Below, piece by piece: positions 25,322 to 34,919 of a stretch of DNA of 64,000 nucleotides. A program made the position numbers and the translations under genes. The DNA is taken from positions 69,527,679 to 69,591,678 of the forward strand of contig CM056586.1 in the NCBI GenBank assembly GCA_029721435.1, given 5' to 3'. The DNA is from Gymnothorax reevesii (taxonomy: Eukaryota > Chordata > Actinopteri > Anguilliformes > Muraenidae). Numbering within the stretch: position 1 is the first letter of the stretch; each line of letters begins with the position of its first letter. Below the pieces are notes generated by a model. The model saw nothing but the letters and a program-made list of their open reading frames with translations, was not told the DNA's origin and did no database searches.

Positions 25322-25620
25322 AACACAGCACAAGGCATCCTTTGGTTTCACATCCCTTAACAGACAAATCATTGTGTGGCTCAGAATTTCTCCTCAAGCT
25401 GCAGGTGACAAATGTGATTAGGGCAGCTCTGGGGCAGCTGAGAGAAGCTATTTATCAGAGGAAATTCAGATTCCCTGAGCGCTTCCTCTGGCAGCATCGA
25501 GCCTCCCGCAAAACAAAGTTCTCTTTTTACCAGGGCAATGGGTCATTGAAGAACGTCAATGAGTTCGAGCATCTGAGCAAATATAAGGCTCTCCTGCAGT
25601 TTGGCTGCTTTTAGAGAAAT
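25322..25620. other. unassigned sequence, possible conserved element
   Basis: An open stretch on the plus strand contains long non-repetitive, moderately GC-rich sequence, for example GTGATTAGGGCAGCTCTGGGG. It has no obvious splice sites or protein signature. It differs from the AT-rich background and could be a conserved non-coding element or an unrecognised exon. A cross-species alignment would decide. Confidence 0.15.
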
Positions 25621-26350
25621 GGAATCAGGGGGGTTTTAAAGCAAAATGAAATTCAAATGTTCATGTTTGCCCAGCTTTTATGCTGTCAGGTTTATAATAT
25701 AAAACCTTATATCCTTTGTGACAGCAGCACTGTTTTCAGTATCTTGTCTCTGAACACCCATACAGTGGATTTGAAGAGCAGCAAGTAGCTAGTTTGTGCT
25801 CGAAGTATAAACTTTAGCTTAACAGTGTTGTTATTAACATTATATGAACCTTGTAGAAATTATTCATATGTATAGTCCCACCTCTTTTAAGGGGAGTCAA
25901 AAATCACAGGATAATCTATCATATCATAAATTATATAATTTTGGACTTCTGACCCCTGCCAGGCCTTCACTGGTAATGTCTTTGGTTCCTGCTTGTTCCT
26001 GAGGCATCATGCTTTCAGTTTCGTTGCAGCAAGTGAGAAATGCGCTTCATTAGCTACAAGTCAGATGATTTACTTGGCTGTTGTGGAAGATTCCACCCAA
26101 TAGCCTCAGAAATGCATCGGGCAGTTTTCACAATATACTTCCAGTTGTGACATATATCTGCTCTGGGAAGGGCTGTTCAGTGCGTCTGAAGCTTATGACT
26201 GAATCTGGGCAGATAATGTAAACTCACACAAGCCTGAATTCATTCTGCCACTTTTGCAGTCAGTCAGTGTATCAATAAATACGAGAGAACCAGTTCTATT
26301 GGCATCCGCACTTGTCAATGCCATCACATGACCTCCGCCACACTTCACAG

Positions 26351-26511
26351 CTGAGCATCATCATCATCATCCTCCTTCGGCTGCTCCGCAGTCGACCACA
26401 AGTCTCATCCAGGATGTTCGATCCGCAGACAGTGCAGCAATGGCCTCAGGGCTCAGGTCACCCTTTGCGTCCCCCCAGCAGTTTTCGGACACAGGACAGA
26501 CTGACAGCTGA
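26351..26511 (+). other. candidate terminal exon with downstream AATAAA
   Basis: After a plausible acceptor (CGCCACACTTCACAG|CTGAG) one frame reads EHHHHHPPSAAPQSTTSLIQ, then SADSAAMASGLRSPFASPQQ, and stops at TGA 26509-26511. An AATAAA lies about 315 bases downstream (near 26825). Upstream of the AG this frame is closed by a TGA, as expected if the AG is a real acceptor. It resembles the histidine-rich candidate exon at 24502-24639, but the phases do not match directly (that exon ends in phase 0, this frame needs one extra base). The product is unrecognised. Confidence 0.25.
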
Positions 26512-27109
26512 GCAGGGATGCTTCAAATCATGAGCAGGTCCATCCCTTCCTCATATTCTTGTCTTCTCCTTCATCTTTGTATCATCTGTCCATAGGATGT
26601 TATTCTGGACATGCTCTTTTGTGAACTGAAATGACAAACTCTGATCTGTTCTTTCTGTTTTTGAGGCTCTTCAATATGTACATATTGTGGTAAACCCTCC
26701 ATATTTACTCTGAAGCCTTTTGATTTGACATGGATGCACTTACTTCCTTTTCCATTTAAAATATATTCACCATCTCTTTAATGGGTTTGTTCTGGACTTC
26801 CAGCTGCATTTTGACTTCACTAACAATAAAGACTGTTGTGAAGTCATATTAAATGCAACAGTTTCAAATTCCAAACCTTTCAACCAAAGCTGTGGAACAG
26901 CTGTATCAATTATTCTATTATTTCAAATGTGAAATCCACTCATAAAAAGTGCTGTAGTTCCTACAGCGGACACCAAAATTGGGTGAAAATATCTTAAAAC
27001 TAAAGCTGAAAATCAGCGCTCTGAGCTTATTTTTAGAATTTAATTTCAATTCATAAGTGCTGTGGAGGACAGCAAAAATAATGACGGCCAATTATAGACC
27101 TGACTGAGT

Positions 27110-27218
27110 GTATGTGTGTATTGTGTGTGCATGCGCGCGCGTGTCTGTGCGTGTGTGCGTGTGTTTGTGGTGTGTATGCGTGTGCACATGTGTGCGCGAG
27201 AGTGTGCGTTTGTGCGTG

Positions 27219-27251
<33 letters not shown>
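27110..27251. repeat. (GT)n-rich microsatellite
   Basis: A GT/GC alternating tract ends in about 14 pure GT units. It generates cysteine/valine- and histidine/threonine-rich open frames on both strands that are not genes. Confidence 0.95.
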
Positions 27252-27253
<2 letters not shown>

Positions 27254-27367
27254 TTTTTTACTTGCTACGTACTGAGGACCGAAATGAGTTTTTAACCAAC
27301 AAAGTGAAGTCTTTTTTGGGAAGTGAGGACATTTTGGCCGGTCTACACAACTACAAAGGCACATCGT

Positions 27368-27435
27368 TAAGTTAAGGGTAGGGGTAAGGTTAGAGTTAGG
27401 GATAGGTTAAGGTTAGGGTAAGGGTTTGGTTTAGG
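27368..27435. repeat. degenerate telomere-like (GGGTTA-type) tract
   Basis: Irregular units such as AAGGGTAGGGGTAAGGTTAG and GGGATAGGTTAAGGTTAGGG occur between two GT microsatellites. This arrangement is typical of a common fish interspersed repeat rather than a true interstitial telomere, because perfect TTAGGG arrays are absent. Confidence 0.6.
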
Positions 27436-27544
27436 CATACATTGCTTATTGTTAAGATTAGGGAAAGGCTGTAGAGGCACAGGGAGAATGAATGGAAGTC
27501 AATGTAATGTCCTCACAAATGAGTATTAAGATATAAGTATAAGG

Positions 27545-27765
27545 ATGTGTGTTTATGTGCGTGTGTATGTGTGAGAGAGAGAGAGTGTGCATGTGTGCGC
27601 AAGCGTGTGTGTGTATGTGTGAGTGTGTGCGTGCGTGTGTGTTTTTGGGTGAGTGTACGCGTGCAGGTGTGTGTGTGAGTGCATATGTGTGTGTGTGTGT
27701 GTGTGTTTGTGGGTGAGTGTGCGCGTGCGGGTGTGTGTGAGTGCATATGTGTGTGTGTGTGTCCT
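27545..27765. repeat. (GT)n-rich microsatellite with internal duplication
   Basis: Alternating GT with GC, GA and GAGAGA interruptions. Around 27650-27690 and 27712-27750 a block GGGTGAGTGTRCGCGTGC plus the following GT/GAGTGCATATG is duplicated. Open frames here are artefacts of the repeat. Confidence 0.9.
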
Positions 27766-28494
27766 GCCTCTCTCCATGTGTGCTTAATCTGGCTGTCCAA
27801 ACCACCGATGCAGGGGGTCCTCTGCGGCTGCCGTCGCACTGACAGGCGTGTAAAGGCACAGAGATCTGTCCTCTCGTGGACTCATAGGGGTGTCAGATGG
27901 CATCAACCCTGCAGTGATCTCACCTTTGCTTGGATAAGAGGCTCCTTTAGTTGTTTTGCTGAAGCAGGAAACTATGTGGTCAGTGTCATGACTGGCTACT
28001 ATAGTGTCATTTCATCACTTTAGAGCTGGGATACAGCTCTCACCAGCTGTCCTCCTGCTGAGCTGCTAAAGCAGCAAATATAATTAGCTGATTTGGATAG
28101 AGAGGTGTAGCCCCATTAACAGCAGGGCCAAGATAGACTCAGATTTTCCAAGCTCTGGCAGACGCTACAGGGAGTGAGCGTCCCAAAGCACAGGATTTGA
28201 GAATCTGAGAGATAGGAAAAATAACTTTAAATTAAGCATGACTCTTGCAGCATTTAGAGAATGCCAATATATCTCTTTTTGGATATGAAAGTGCCACAAA
28301 CACAAAAAAATGTTGTTCTTCTCATCTAGATTTCCCTGAAACGCTGAGAATAAAAGAAAAACCGGGTGAGACCTGGTTTTGCTGGCTGTGCGCTCCTCAG
28401 TGATGTTCTAAGTAAGAACATGTTTGAGTTGCTGCCGCCCTCGTCCTGATTTTGCGAGTTTTGGAGCTGCGAGTGAAATAGTGGATTACAGGGG

Positions 28495-28640
28495 TGTTTC
28501 GGAGGGGAACTGTAAACTGTCTGCATCCTCCCAGGATGGCAGCATGAGGTGAAATCCAGAATGCGTATACACAGTTCACTGACTGGGCATTCCAGATTCA
28601 AATTGTATTGGATATGCAAAATAATAAAGAGAAAAACTGC
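28495..28640 (+). repeat. SINE-like interspersed repeat S, copy 1
   Basis: The block from GTGTTTCGGAGGGGAACTG through CACAGTTCACTGACTGGGC and ATTCCAGATTC to an A-rich tail matches 46575-46730 in order and sequence. Two copies in one window, each ending in an A-rich run, indicate a short retroposon. The 5' head is poorly preserved here. Confidence 0.65.
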
Positions 28641-29036
28641 TAAATTTGTTATATGTAGTATGACAGTGATATACAATAAAGCTGCTGCATGAAGTTGCCT
28701 TTTAATCCCATTCATATACATTTAAAAACAAAAGCAGGATGTGTTTTTACAGCAGATCACTGAAGGGCATAAAAGTAAGACCCGTGAGCATTAATCCGAC
28801 TCAAGCCGACAGAGAGTAAAACTTGCACAAAAATTTTGCATTTTTCCCAGCGCAGCACTCAGAAATTAAAGATAAAACTGAGGGGGGCAAAAATACAGTC
28901 CATTCATAGAACCAGAACGCAGCGTCACCAACATTCCTGTCCTACCGTGAGAAATTTTTGGGCCTCCTAGATTTTTTTAAATTTTAGTTGGATGAAAGAA
29001 GTTTTTTTCCCCATTAGTGATGCAAAAGATAAAAAG

Positions 29037-29159
29037 TTTTGCAATTCAGAGAGGAGGGGTTTTGCAGTTCAGAGGGGTGGGGTTTTGCAGTTCAGAGGGG
29101 TGGGTGGGGTTTTGCAGTGCAGAGGGGTGGGTGGGGTTTTGCAGTGCAGAGGGGTGGAG
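29037..29159. repeat. minisatellite, five units of 23 or 27 bases
   Basis: Units begin TTTTGCARTKCAGAGRGG and end GGGTGGGG. They start at 29037, 29060, 29083, 29110 and 29137, with lengths 23, 23, 27, 27 and 23. The two longer units carry an extra GGGT. The G-rich unit ends could form G-quadruplexes. Glycine/phenylalanine-rich open frames here are repeat artefacts. Confidence 0.9.
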
Positions 29160-29577
29160 CGTCGGGTCTGACAGCTCTGAGTGTTTCTCTTTCCTGCAAC
29201 AGCGCTCACAAAATCAGCGGAGGCCAACAAAGTTTGAACACCAGTCCTCTTTCCTCCTAATTTTAATTTTAATCTTAAGTTGTCAGGACCCAGTACAACT
29301 GAAAACATCCTCTAATGATTTCTAAAAAATCCAACAAAATAGGCTTTCAAACTGAATTATACCGATAAGTTGTGTACCATTCTGAGTATAATGTTATGTA
29401 GTGTAATAGGAAAGCTCATGTTAGGTTACAATATCAGTTGACATAAAATAAGGGGGACCTATTATACATCGCTGTTTTTTAATTTATTTTTATAATTATT
29501 TTTGTCTTATACATGGCATTATAAGGAAGGATGTTCATGTAAAACTTGGTTAAAATTTCAAATAATGTAGGTAAACA

Positions 29578-30000
29578 TACAGTGGTGTGAACAGGTATCT
29601 GACCCCTCCTGATTTCAATTTTTGCTTATTCAAATATTCTGGGTCATTCAACTTATAAGACAATGACAACATGAGTGAACACAAAATAGAGCTTTTAAAT
29701 GAGCAGTTCATTTGAGTTAGTTAATCAAAATCTATATCACCTACATGAAAAAATAATTGCTCCCTAAAAAACCTAATAGAAGATTGTACTATCCTTGCTG
29801 GCAACAACGGCGATCAAACTTTTGTGATAACAGGCAATGAGTCTTTTACATCACTGTGAAGGAATTTTCGTGAATGAACTGCCTGTTCAAGAAAGACAGG
29901 TTTTCACACAGTTTTCATGCACATTTCGGTTTCATCACAGTCTGATGTTTCTGGCTTTAGCCAGACGCAGGCCTGCTGAACGACAACCTTTTCACTGATT
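29578..30000 (-). mobile_element. Tc1-like element fragment (terminal part)
   Basis: The stretch begins CAGTGGTGTGAACAGGTATC and continues through TAATTGCTCCCTAAAAAACC, GGCAACAACGGCGATCAAAC and GGCAATGAGTCTTTTACATC. This is the end of a widespread teleost Tc1 family whose other fragments lie at 60840-61630 (same strand) and 62170-63030 (opposite strand). Coding potential is gone. Confidence 0.65.
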
Positions 30001-30299
30001 AAACAGGGTAACCAATAAGTCAACAAATCAAAAAATTTCAAGTGTGTTTGGCTGTACATTCCTAAATGACGTTGTTCACTCCGAATTCCTCGTCTTCTAT
30101 ATTATTTGACAAATTTAGGAAAAACGCATCATAAAGCCAAGAAATGAGGACCTAAAATACCAACAGAGATACGCAACTGGATGAAAACATGCTCTGACTA
30201 CTAAAATGGTCAAATAGCTAAAACATTCATTGCCTTTTGATTATCTTCTATTTTAATGCCTCTTAAGTTGAATGATTAAATCCTGATAATCACTTGCTG

Positions 30300-30338
30300 T
30301 CTTCAGTCCCTAAACCTTTATTAAGTGTTGAAACAAGG
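30300..30338 (+). mobile_element. mariner/Tc1-type relic, part left of the solo LTR
   Basis: The sequence CCTTTATTAAGTGTTGAAAC corresponds to the codons preceding AATGGCAACATTAC in other copies of the family, for example the CCTAAATGTTTAATACGCATTG block before 49949. The relic resumes after the inserted LTR at 30670. CAAGG at 30334-30338 is the left copy of the target duplication. Confidence 0.6.
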
Positions 30339-30669
30339 TGTCATGGTTTGGTCCCGCCAGATGCAACCAGCAATCCGACGGGCACTGGGACTATGTACCC
30401 AAAAGCAGAGAAAAGGGACCCAGTCTCACAGGCTGATACAAAATAAGAAGAATAATAAATAACAATTACAACAGGGGAGCAGCAGCACCACACAGCAGGG
30501 ATAAAACCAGAATGCAGCTGCAATGCCAATTGGCAGTACAGCTTCTAAAATACTTTAACTTCACCTCCACTTCAACGAGCAACAGGTGTGTACAATAGCA
30601 ACAGGTGCGGCTCGTTGAAGTGGAGGCGAAGACAGCCGAAGGCGGAGGGACTACAGTGAAACCATAACA
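30339..30669 (+). mobile_element. solo LTR-like insertion with 5-bp target duplication
   Basis: This 331-base unit begins TGTCATGGTTTGG and ends AAACCATAACA, with TG...CA ends. It is flanked by identical CAAGG at 30334-30338 and 30670-30674. It interrupts a mariner relic, so its borders are exact. Near its 3' end is an inverted repeat, CACCTCCACTTCAACGAGC (about 30562-30580) against GCTCGTTGAAGTGGAGGCG (about 30609-30627). Two direct copies of CAACAGGTG lie in the loop. TG/CA ends and a 5-bp duplication suggest an LTR retrotransposon solo LTR. The 11-bp imperfect terminal inverted repeat leaves a DNA transposon possible. Confidence 0.7.
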
Positions 30670-30875
30670 CAAGGAATGGCAGCATTACAAAGAGGTAAAT
30701 ACTTCACTCTCCTAACGTTTTTTTTTTCCAAAAAAGTTTTATTTTGAAAAATCAATAAAATTCATGCCATGAAACATCAAATAATGTACTGGTGTATTGT
30801 TCTTCAATGTACTACACATCAAAGATTATTTATATAAATAAACCATCCCAACCTTTTTTTATTTGGGGTTGTAAA
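30670..30875 (+). mobile_element. mariner/Tc1-type relic, right end
   Basis: The segment runs from AATGGCAGCATTACAAAGAG, through AAATCAATAAAATTCATGCC, to the terminus CCCAACCTTTTTTTATTTGG and GGTTG. Together with 30300-30338 it is one old element split by the LTR. It matches the right ends at 10480-10750 and 49949-50060. Confidence 0.7.
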
Positions 30876-31660
30876 TGACAGCGATATCGACATTCAGACA
30901 TTGGTAAAGGAAAGGCAGGCGTCTGCCTGTTAAATAAAAGTTGTACCTGGAAGGCACTGGAAGGCTCTTTGTCATATTTGTCTGTACATGTTCCGGCAAA
31001 CTCTGAGGAGGGATGATGGAATGCGTATCCTGGATCAACAACATGCCCCGGCCTGACGAGTGCAGATTGTTATTGATTCCTCCCATCGAGAAATAAAACA
31101 GCCATTGGGCAACACTTTCCTGATGCAGGGCCACATTTTTTGATGCCTGAGGTGTTTGGTGTCGTTGTTAGTTTAAATCTGTGGGGCAAAACACTAGATT
31201 GAGGTTCCCACCACTATCAACACACGGCGCAACAACCAGTTTCAACACCAGGTGTCAGTGTTTTGTGAAGTGTTGATCTGAGGTCCCCCACACAGAGTCT
31301 CAGTACATGTCACACTCGGTGTTAACACCAGGTCTGAGGTCATTACTTCCTGTCCTAAGTTGCAAAGAAACGCAAGCAGGAGTGAGCGAGACACGTTGAA
31401 GCAGTTGCTGCAAACAGATCTCTGATAAAATAAGCATGTAAAGCATGAACTATTTCTTTAAAGATGTATACATGATATTAGTGTGTGATTCACTTTTGAC
31501 TGCAATGTTGAATAGTCAGCCTACTGCATATAGGCATGGCTATGGTAAACTACATGAGTCGGAGAACACTTACTATTTCCACTTTTATTTCCAGCATGAC
31601 AGCAAAAACTTTTAGCTGGACCACAAAATAAAAAAATAAAAAAATAAATTTAAAAAAATA

Positions 31661-32413
31661 GAAAGAGCACTTCACGGCCTTATAGAAAAGCGTGGAGAAT
31701 TCATTCACCTGAAAAAGCATGGAAAATCACTTGTAATTTACAACCAAGTGACAACAGAATGAGGAATTGAAGGGAAGGTTGTGAAAGATCTCCTGAGGAA
31801 CTTAGGGCGCGATTTTCGTACTGTAGTTAAGGAAATGGGAAGATCTGGTGTCGAGACAGATGAAGAGCCAGAACTTTGTGGTTCTGTGCAGCCCTATAGA
31901 ATCTACAACCAACACTTCTACAAACTATATTTTCCTGTGGGTGGGGCTTTGAAGCCGGTCGTCATAGTGACACCAACACAGATATATCATGGCCAGGGCA
32001 ACCTACACAAAGAAAAAGTATTTCAACTGAAAGAAGCAGTACTGCATCACTTTCTGATGATGAGACTGCAGATGAAAATAATAACGTGACATCAAACAGC
32101 TGCCGTACCCCTTGTCCATGTCCTTAGCCAGACACTGCCAGGACAACAAGCAGCACGGCAAACCAGGCAAAGAAAGTCAAGATATGACAACTTCCTTGAG
32201 AGCTCCACTCAGTTTCAGGTGAAACATCTCGCACTGATGGAACAACAAAATGGCCACCTCTCTGTCATTGCTGATTCTATGACAAATATGAGAAAACATC
32301 TGTCAGATATGGCAGCTAATGTAGAGATGATGAAGACTGGGTTCTTTGCCGTCTCTGTGATAGTCGCAGAGAAAAGTAATCAGGAGAGCACCCCCAAGTT
32401 AAGCTTGGATTAA
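31661..32413 (+). pseudogene. putative Myb/SANT-like DNA-binding protein of a Harbinger element, broken
   Basis: One reading frame is kept from about 31663 to the stop at 32411-32413, interrupted only by TGA codons at 31760-31762 and 32087-32089. The N-terminal part has HLKKHGKSLVIYNQ followed after the first stop by VVKDLLRNLGRDFRTVVKEM, a basic helical pattern like Myb/SANT-like domains of Harbinger accessory proteins. The C-terminal part (QVKHLALMEQQNGHLSVIAD, then DMAANVEMMKTGF) looks amphipathic and coiled-coil-like. The assignment rests on helix pattern and on its transposase neighbour, so it is moderate. No intact product can be made. Confidence 0.5.
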
Positions 32414-32526
32414 TTGCTATAAAATATCTATCCTTGACTGAACCCATATCACTTTCAACATTGATAAAGGACACAAACTAATAGTTGTTGCCACTATATG
32501 AAGTTTTATTTCAAGAATAATAATCT

Positions 32527-32708
32527 AAGGGGCGCCCCGGTGGCTCATTGGTCTAAGTGCACATGCCATAAAGGCTGTGTCCTTCCTGCAGCAACCTGGG
32601 TTCGATTCCAGCTCAGGTCATTTGCTGCATGTCTTCCCCCATTCTTCTCCCCAACTTTCCTGTCTCTCTACACTGTATTACTGTCAAATAAATGAAAAAT
32701 CCCCCCCA
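32527..32708 (+). mobile_element. tRNA-derived SINE
   Basis: The head has an RNA polymerase III A box (TGGCTCATTGG) and a B box (GGTTCGATTCC) about 40 bases apart. The body contains TTTGCTGCATGTC, then a pyrimidine-rich stretch with CTTTCCTGTCTCTC, and the tail has AAATAAATGAAAAATC. AATAATCT at 32519-32526 and 32709-32716 is the likely target duplication. It is not a functional tRNA gene because no cloverleaf with an anticodon stem can be drawn. It sits between the two Harbinger pseudogenes. Confidence 0.85.
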
Positions 32709-33110
32709 AATAATCTTTAAGAATAATCACCCAAAAGCCTTGGTGAATGAGGTAGAATTCTTCTTCTCTGAATCTTCAATTATTTCCAGTCATTATAATT
32801 CTGTTCAGGAAGATCCCTTGTGCCATTATTGTCAACACGATTTGGTTACATTTGTTGAAATAAACAAATAAAATATAGAGTTATGTCTTTTGTCTTTCTT
32901 TACCTTATAGGAAATTAGTAAAAACCATTTTGTAGCTGACAAATGGCAACAGTATATTTGGCAGCAAAAAGGGGATCTGATTTTTCTGGGGAGCAATTTT
33001 CCTTCAGTTGGGTAATTTGCCATTTTAACTATAGTATGTGGCCACAATACATACCTCTACAAATTGCCATATCCTGGTACAGGCATCATTATAAGCTAAC
33101 TGTTCAGGAG

Positions 33111-33713
33111 CTACAATAGGTTCTGTCCAGCAATGGTTGTTACCACACGAGGATGAAGGTCTCCATAGGCTGGGTCTCTATGCACAACAACTCCATCTCG
33201 GAGAGAGTTCAGGAATCCCAGCAACTCAGCGCACCATTCTGCAGCAGATTCATCATGTGTGGCTACAGGTGAGCCACTGATAACATGTCACTCTGTCCCA
33301 TGCCTGTCCATAACTAACTGGACTTTTATCGAGTCACATGTATTCCCTGGTCGTCCACAGTACTAAGCGTCGCCTGCGTGATCAGTTTGCTGTATTTTAA
33401 TAACTTCCCCATCGATGAAAAGAATTACATTGAGCAGTCGACAATCTGGATCTTGCAGTGGTTGAGAAAGTTTCTCAAATTCATCAGGTACAGCGAACGA
33501 AATTCGCTGGGCAGCAGTGTTGCAGACGTCAGCCACTTTGTGGGGGTACATAAGGGCAGAGCTTTCAGTGACACCTTCATCTCGAGAAACCTGCCGATAG
33601 TAGCCCCCAGATGCCAAATAAGACAAAAACATCTCTACACTCCTTTGTGATGCAAGCTGTGAGGCACCTGGGTTTCTTGCGGTCCTGCGCGCACGGATTT
33701 CACCACCAACCAA
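33111..33713 (-). pseudogene. PIF/Harbinger (HARBI1-like) transposase, broken
   Basis: The minus strand encodes a DDE transposase fragment. FLSYLASGGYYRQVSRDEGV is the helix-turn-helix region, followed by SFAVPDEFEKLSQPLQDP and VILFIDGEVIKI, whose aspartate is the first catalytic position. An in-frame TAG follows DHAGDA. The frame then continues with YCGRPGNTCDSIKVQLVMDR, a TGA, HVISGSPVATHDE (second aspartate block) and VVHRDPAYGDLHPR (the usual GDSAYP region), ending at TAG 33111-33113. About 200 codons remain of a family usually near 350, so both termini are lost. It faces the plus-strand pseudogene at 31661-32413. Confidence 0.8.
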
Positions 33714-34123
33714 CTGAAGTTAATCCCAGTTAAGCCTTGTACGACATTTTACTGGTTCTGTACTCACAGCAGGACTACGCCTTTGATTTGGGTTCCTTCT
33801 TTCAACTGCATTTGCTGCAATTGCATATCAAAATGTTCAGAGTAAAATCAACTCCTAAAGAGTCTATTTGGTCCCACTTTGGCAAGACTGGACTCAAATA
33901 GACTCTGTAAGGGTAAATTCCACTCCATAAGAGTCAAATTTACTCAGATCATTTTACTTTGTGCTTGTTGAAATGGAATAAACAATGTGGCTTTTGGTTG
34001 CATTAAACACCAGCTTTGAACTCCAACCGGTGTTAATCCTCAGGGGTTTATAGTGTCAATGCAAATGAAAAGTGACTTTGCAAATACCAATTATAAACAC
34101 CACGTTCAGTTTAGAAATAACAC

Positions 34124-34510
34124 TTGGGAGTTTCTGCTGGTGTAAAGAAAGACATCCTGAATGGGGAGCTCGCTCAGGGCAAGCGCCCAATCAGCCGTCC
34201 CCATCTGCGCTTCAAAGCTGTGGTCAAAAGAAACCTAGTAGGTATGAAGATCGACGTTGTCTCCTGGGAGCAGCTGGCTGACGATCGGGCCAAATGGAGA
34301 GCCTCCGTGTATGAACACATCGTGGCTTTTGAGGCTAGACGGCATGAGCTTGCTGATGAAAAGCGCCGCATGCGGTCTGTACGCTCTGCAGCCCCTGCAA
34401 GACGGCAAAACCGACACAAACACTTATCAGTGTGACCTGTGTGGCAGAAAATGCCTTTCCTGAACAGGGCTTCATAGACCACAAAAGACGACACTCCAGC
34501 AGCATCACCG
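34124..34510 (+). pseudogene. non-LTR retrotransposon (LINE) C-terminal fragment with zinc-finger tail
   Basis: The frame reads NGELAQGKRPISRPHLRFKA, VVKRNLVGMKIDVVSWEQLA and FEARRHELADEKRR. This is the segment that follows the reverse transcriptase in a widespread group of animal LINE polyproteins. After a frameshift near 34390 comes TYQCDLCGRKCLS, a C2H2 zinc-finger start typical of the end of these proteins. A short 3' tail with CCGAAGGAGGCCTAAAAAAA follows at about 34600-34640. It is 5'-truncated and dead, and inserted within the right part of the Harbinger relic. Confidence 0.75.
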
Positions 34511-34919
34511 CCTAGTTCTCTATATCTTTTTTCTTTTTAGTTTGGCTTTCTACTTTTTATCTCTGTTTTTATAAACTTTAAGGATGCTAAAACCCATGGT
34601 CAGTTTGACCGAAGGAGGCCTAAAAAAAAACAAAAAAAAAACGCCTAATTATGACTTTGAGTTCTGCTTAGGCCGAGTGTCAGTGTGAACTTAGTGTTAG
34701 TGACTCAAATTCAAAGTTGGCATTCTGGTGACTCTGTGTTGGTGTGTGTGTGTTTTCACCACCCATGACACCATCTTCGAACTTGGTTGAGACATGGTGT
34801 AAGTGTAAACAAAGTGTTAGAGGCTTGAGTTTTCAAAGTTGGTGTCATGGCAGTTCTAAATGTTGGTGTCGGTGTTAACACTCAATTATAACACCAACTT
34901 TAAAGTCACCCATAGTGCG

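Noticed and set aside
27368..27435. An interstitial telomere or chromosome-fusion scar
   Set aside because: The units are irregular and embedded in a common microsatellite-associated repeat; no perfect TTAGGG array is present.
27092..27859. Several overlapping open frames rich in Cys/Val or His/Thr
   Set aside because: They are produced by GT/CA microsatellites in all frames and are not protein-like.
29037..29159. A CRISPR-like array
   Set aside because: Units are contiguous with no unique spacers and the DNA is vertebrate; it is a minisatellite.
32527..32708. A functional tRNA gene
   Set aside because: A and B boxes are present, but no cloverleaf with an anticodon stem forms and the body and tail are those of a SINE with target duplications.
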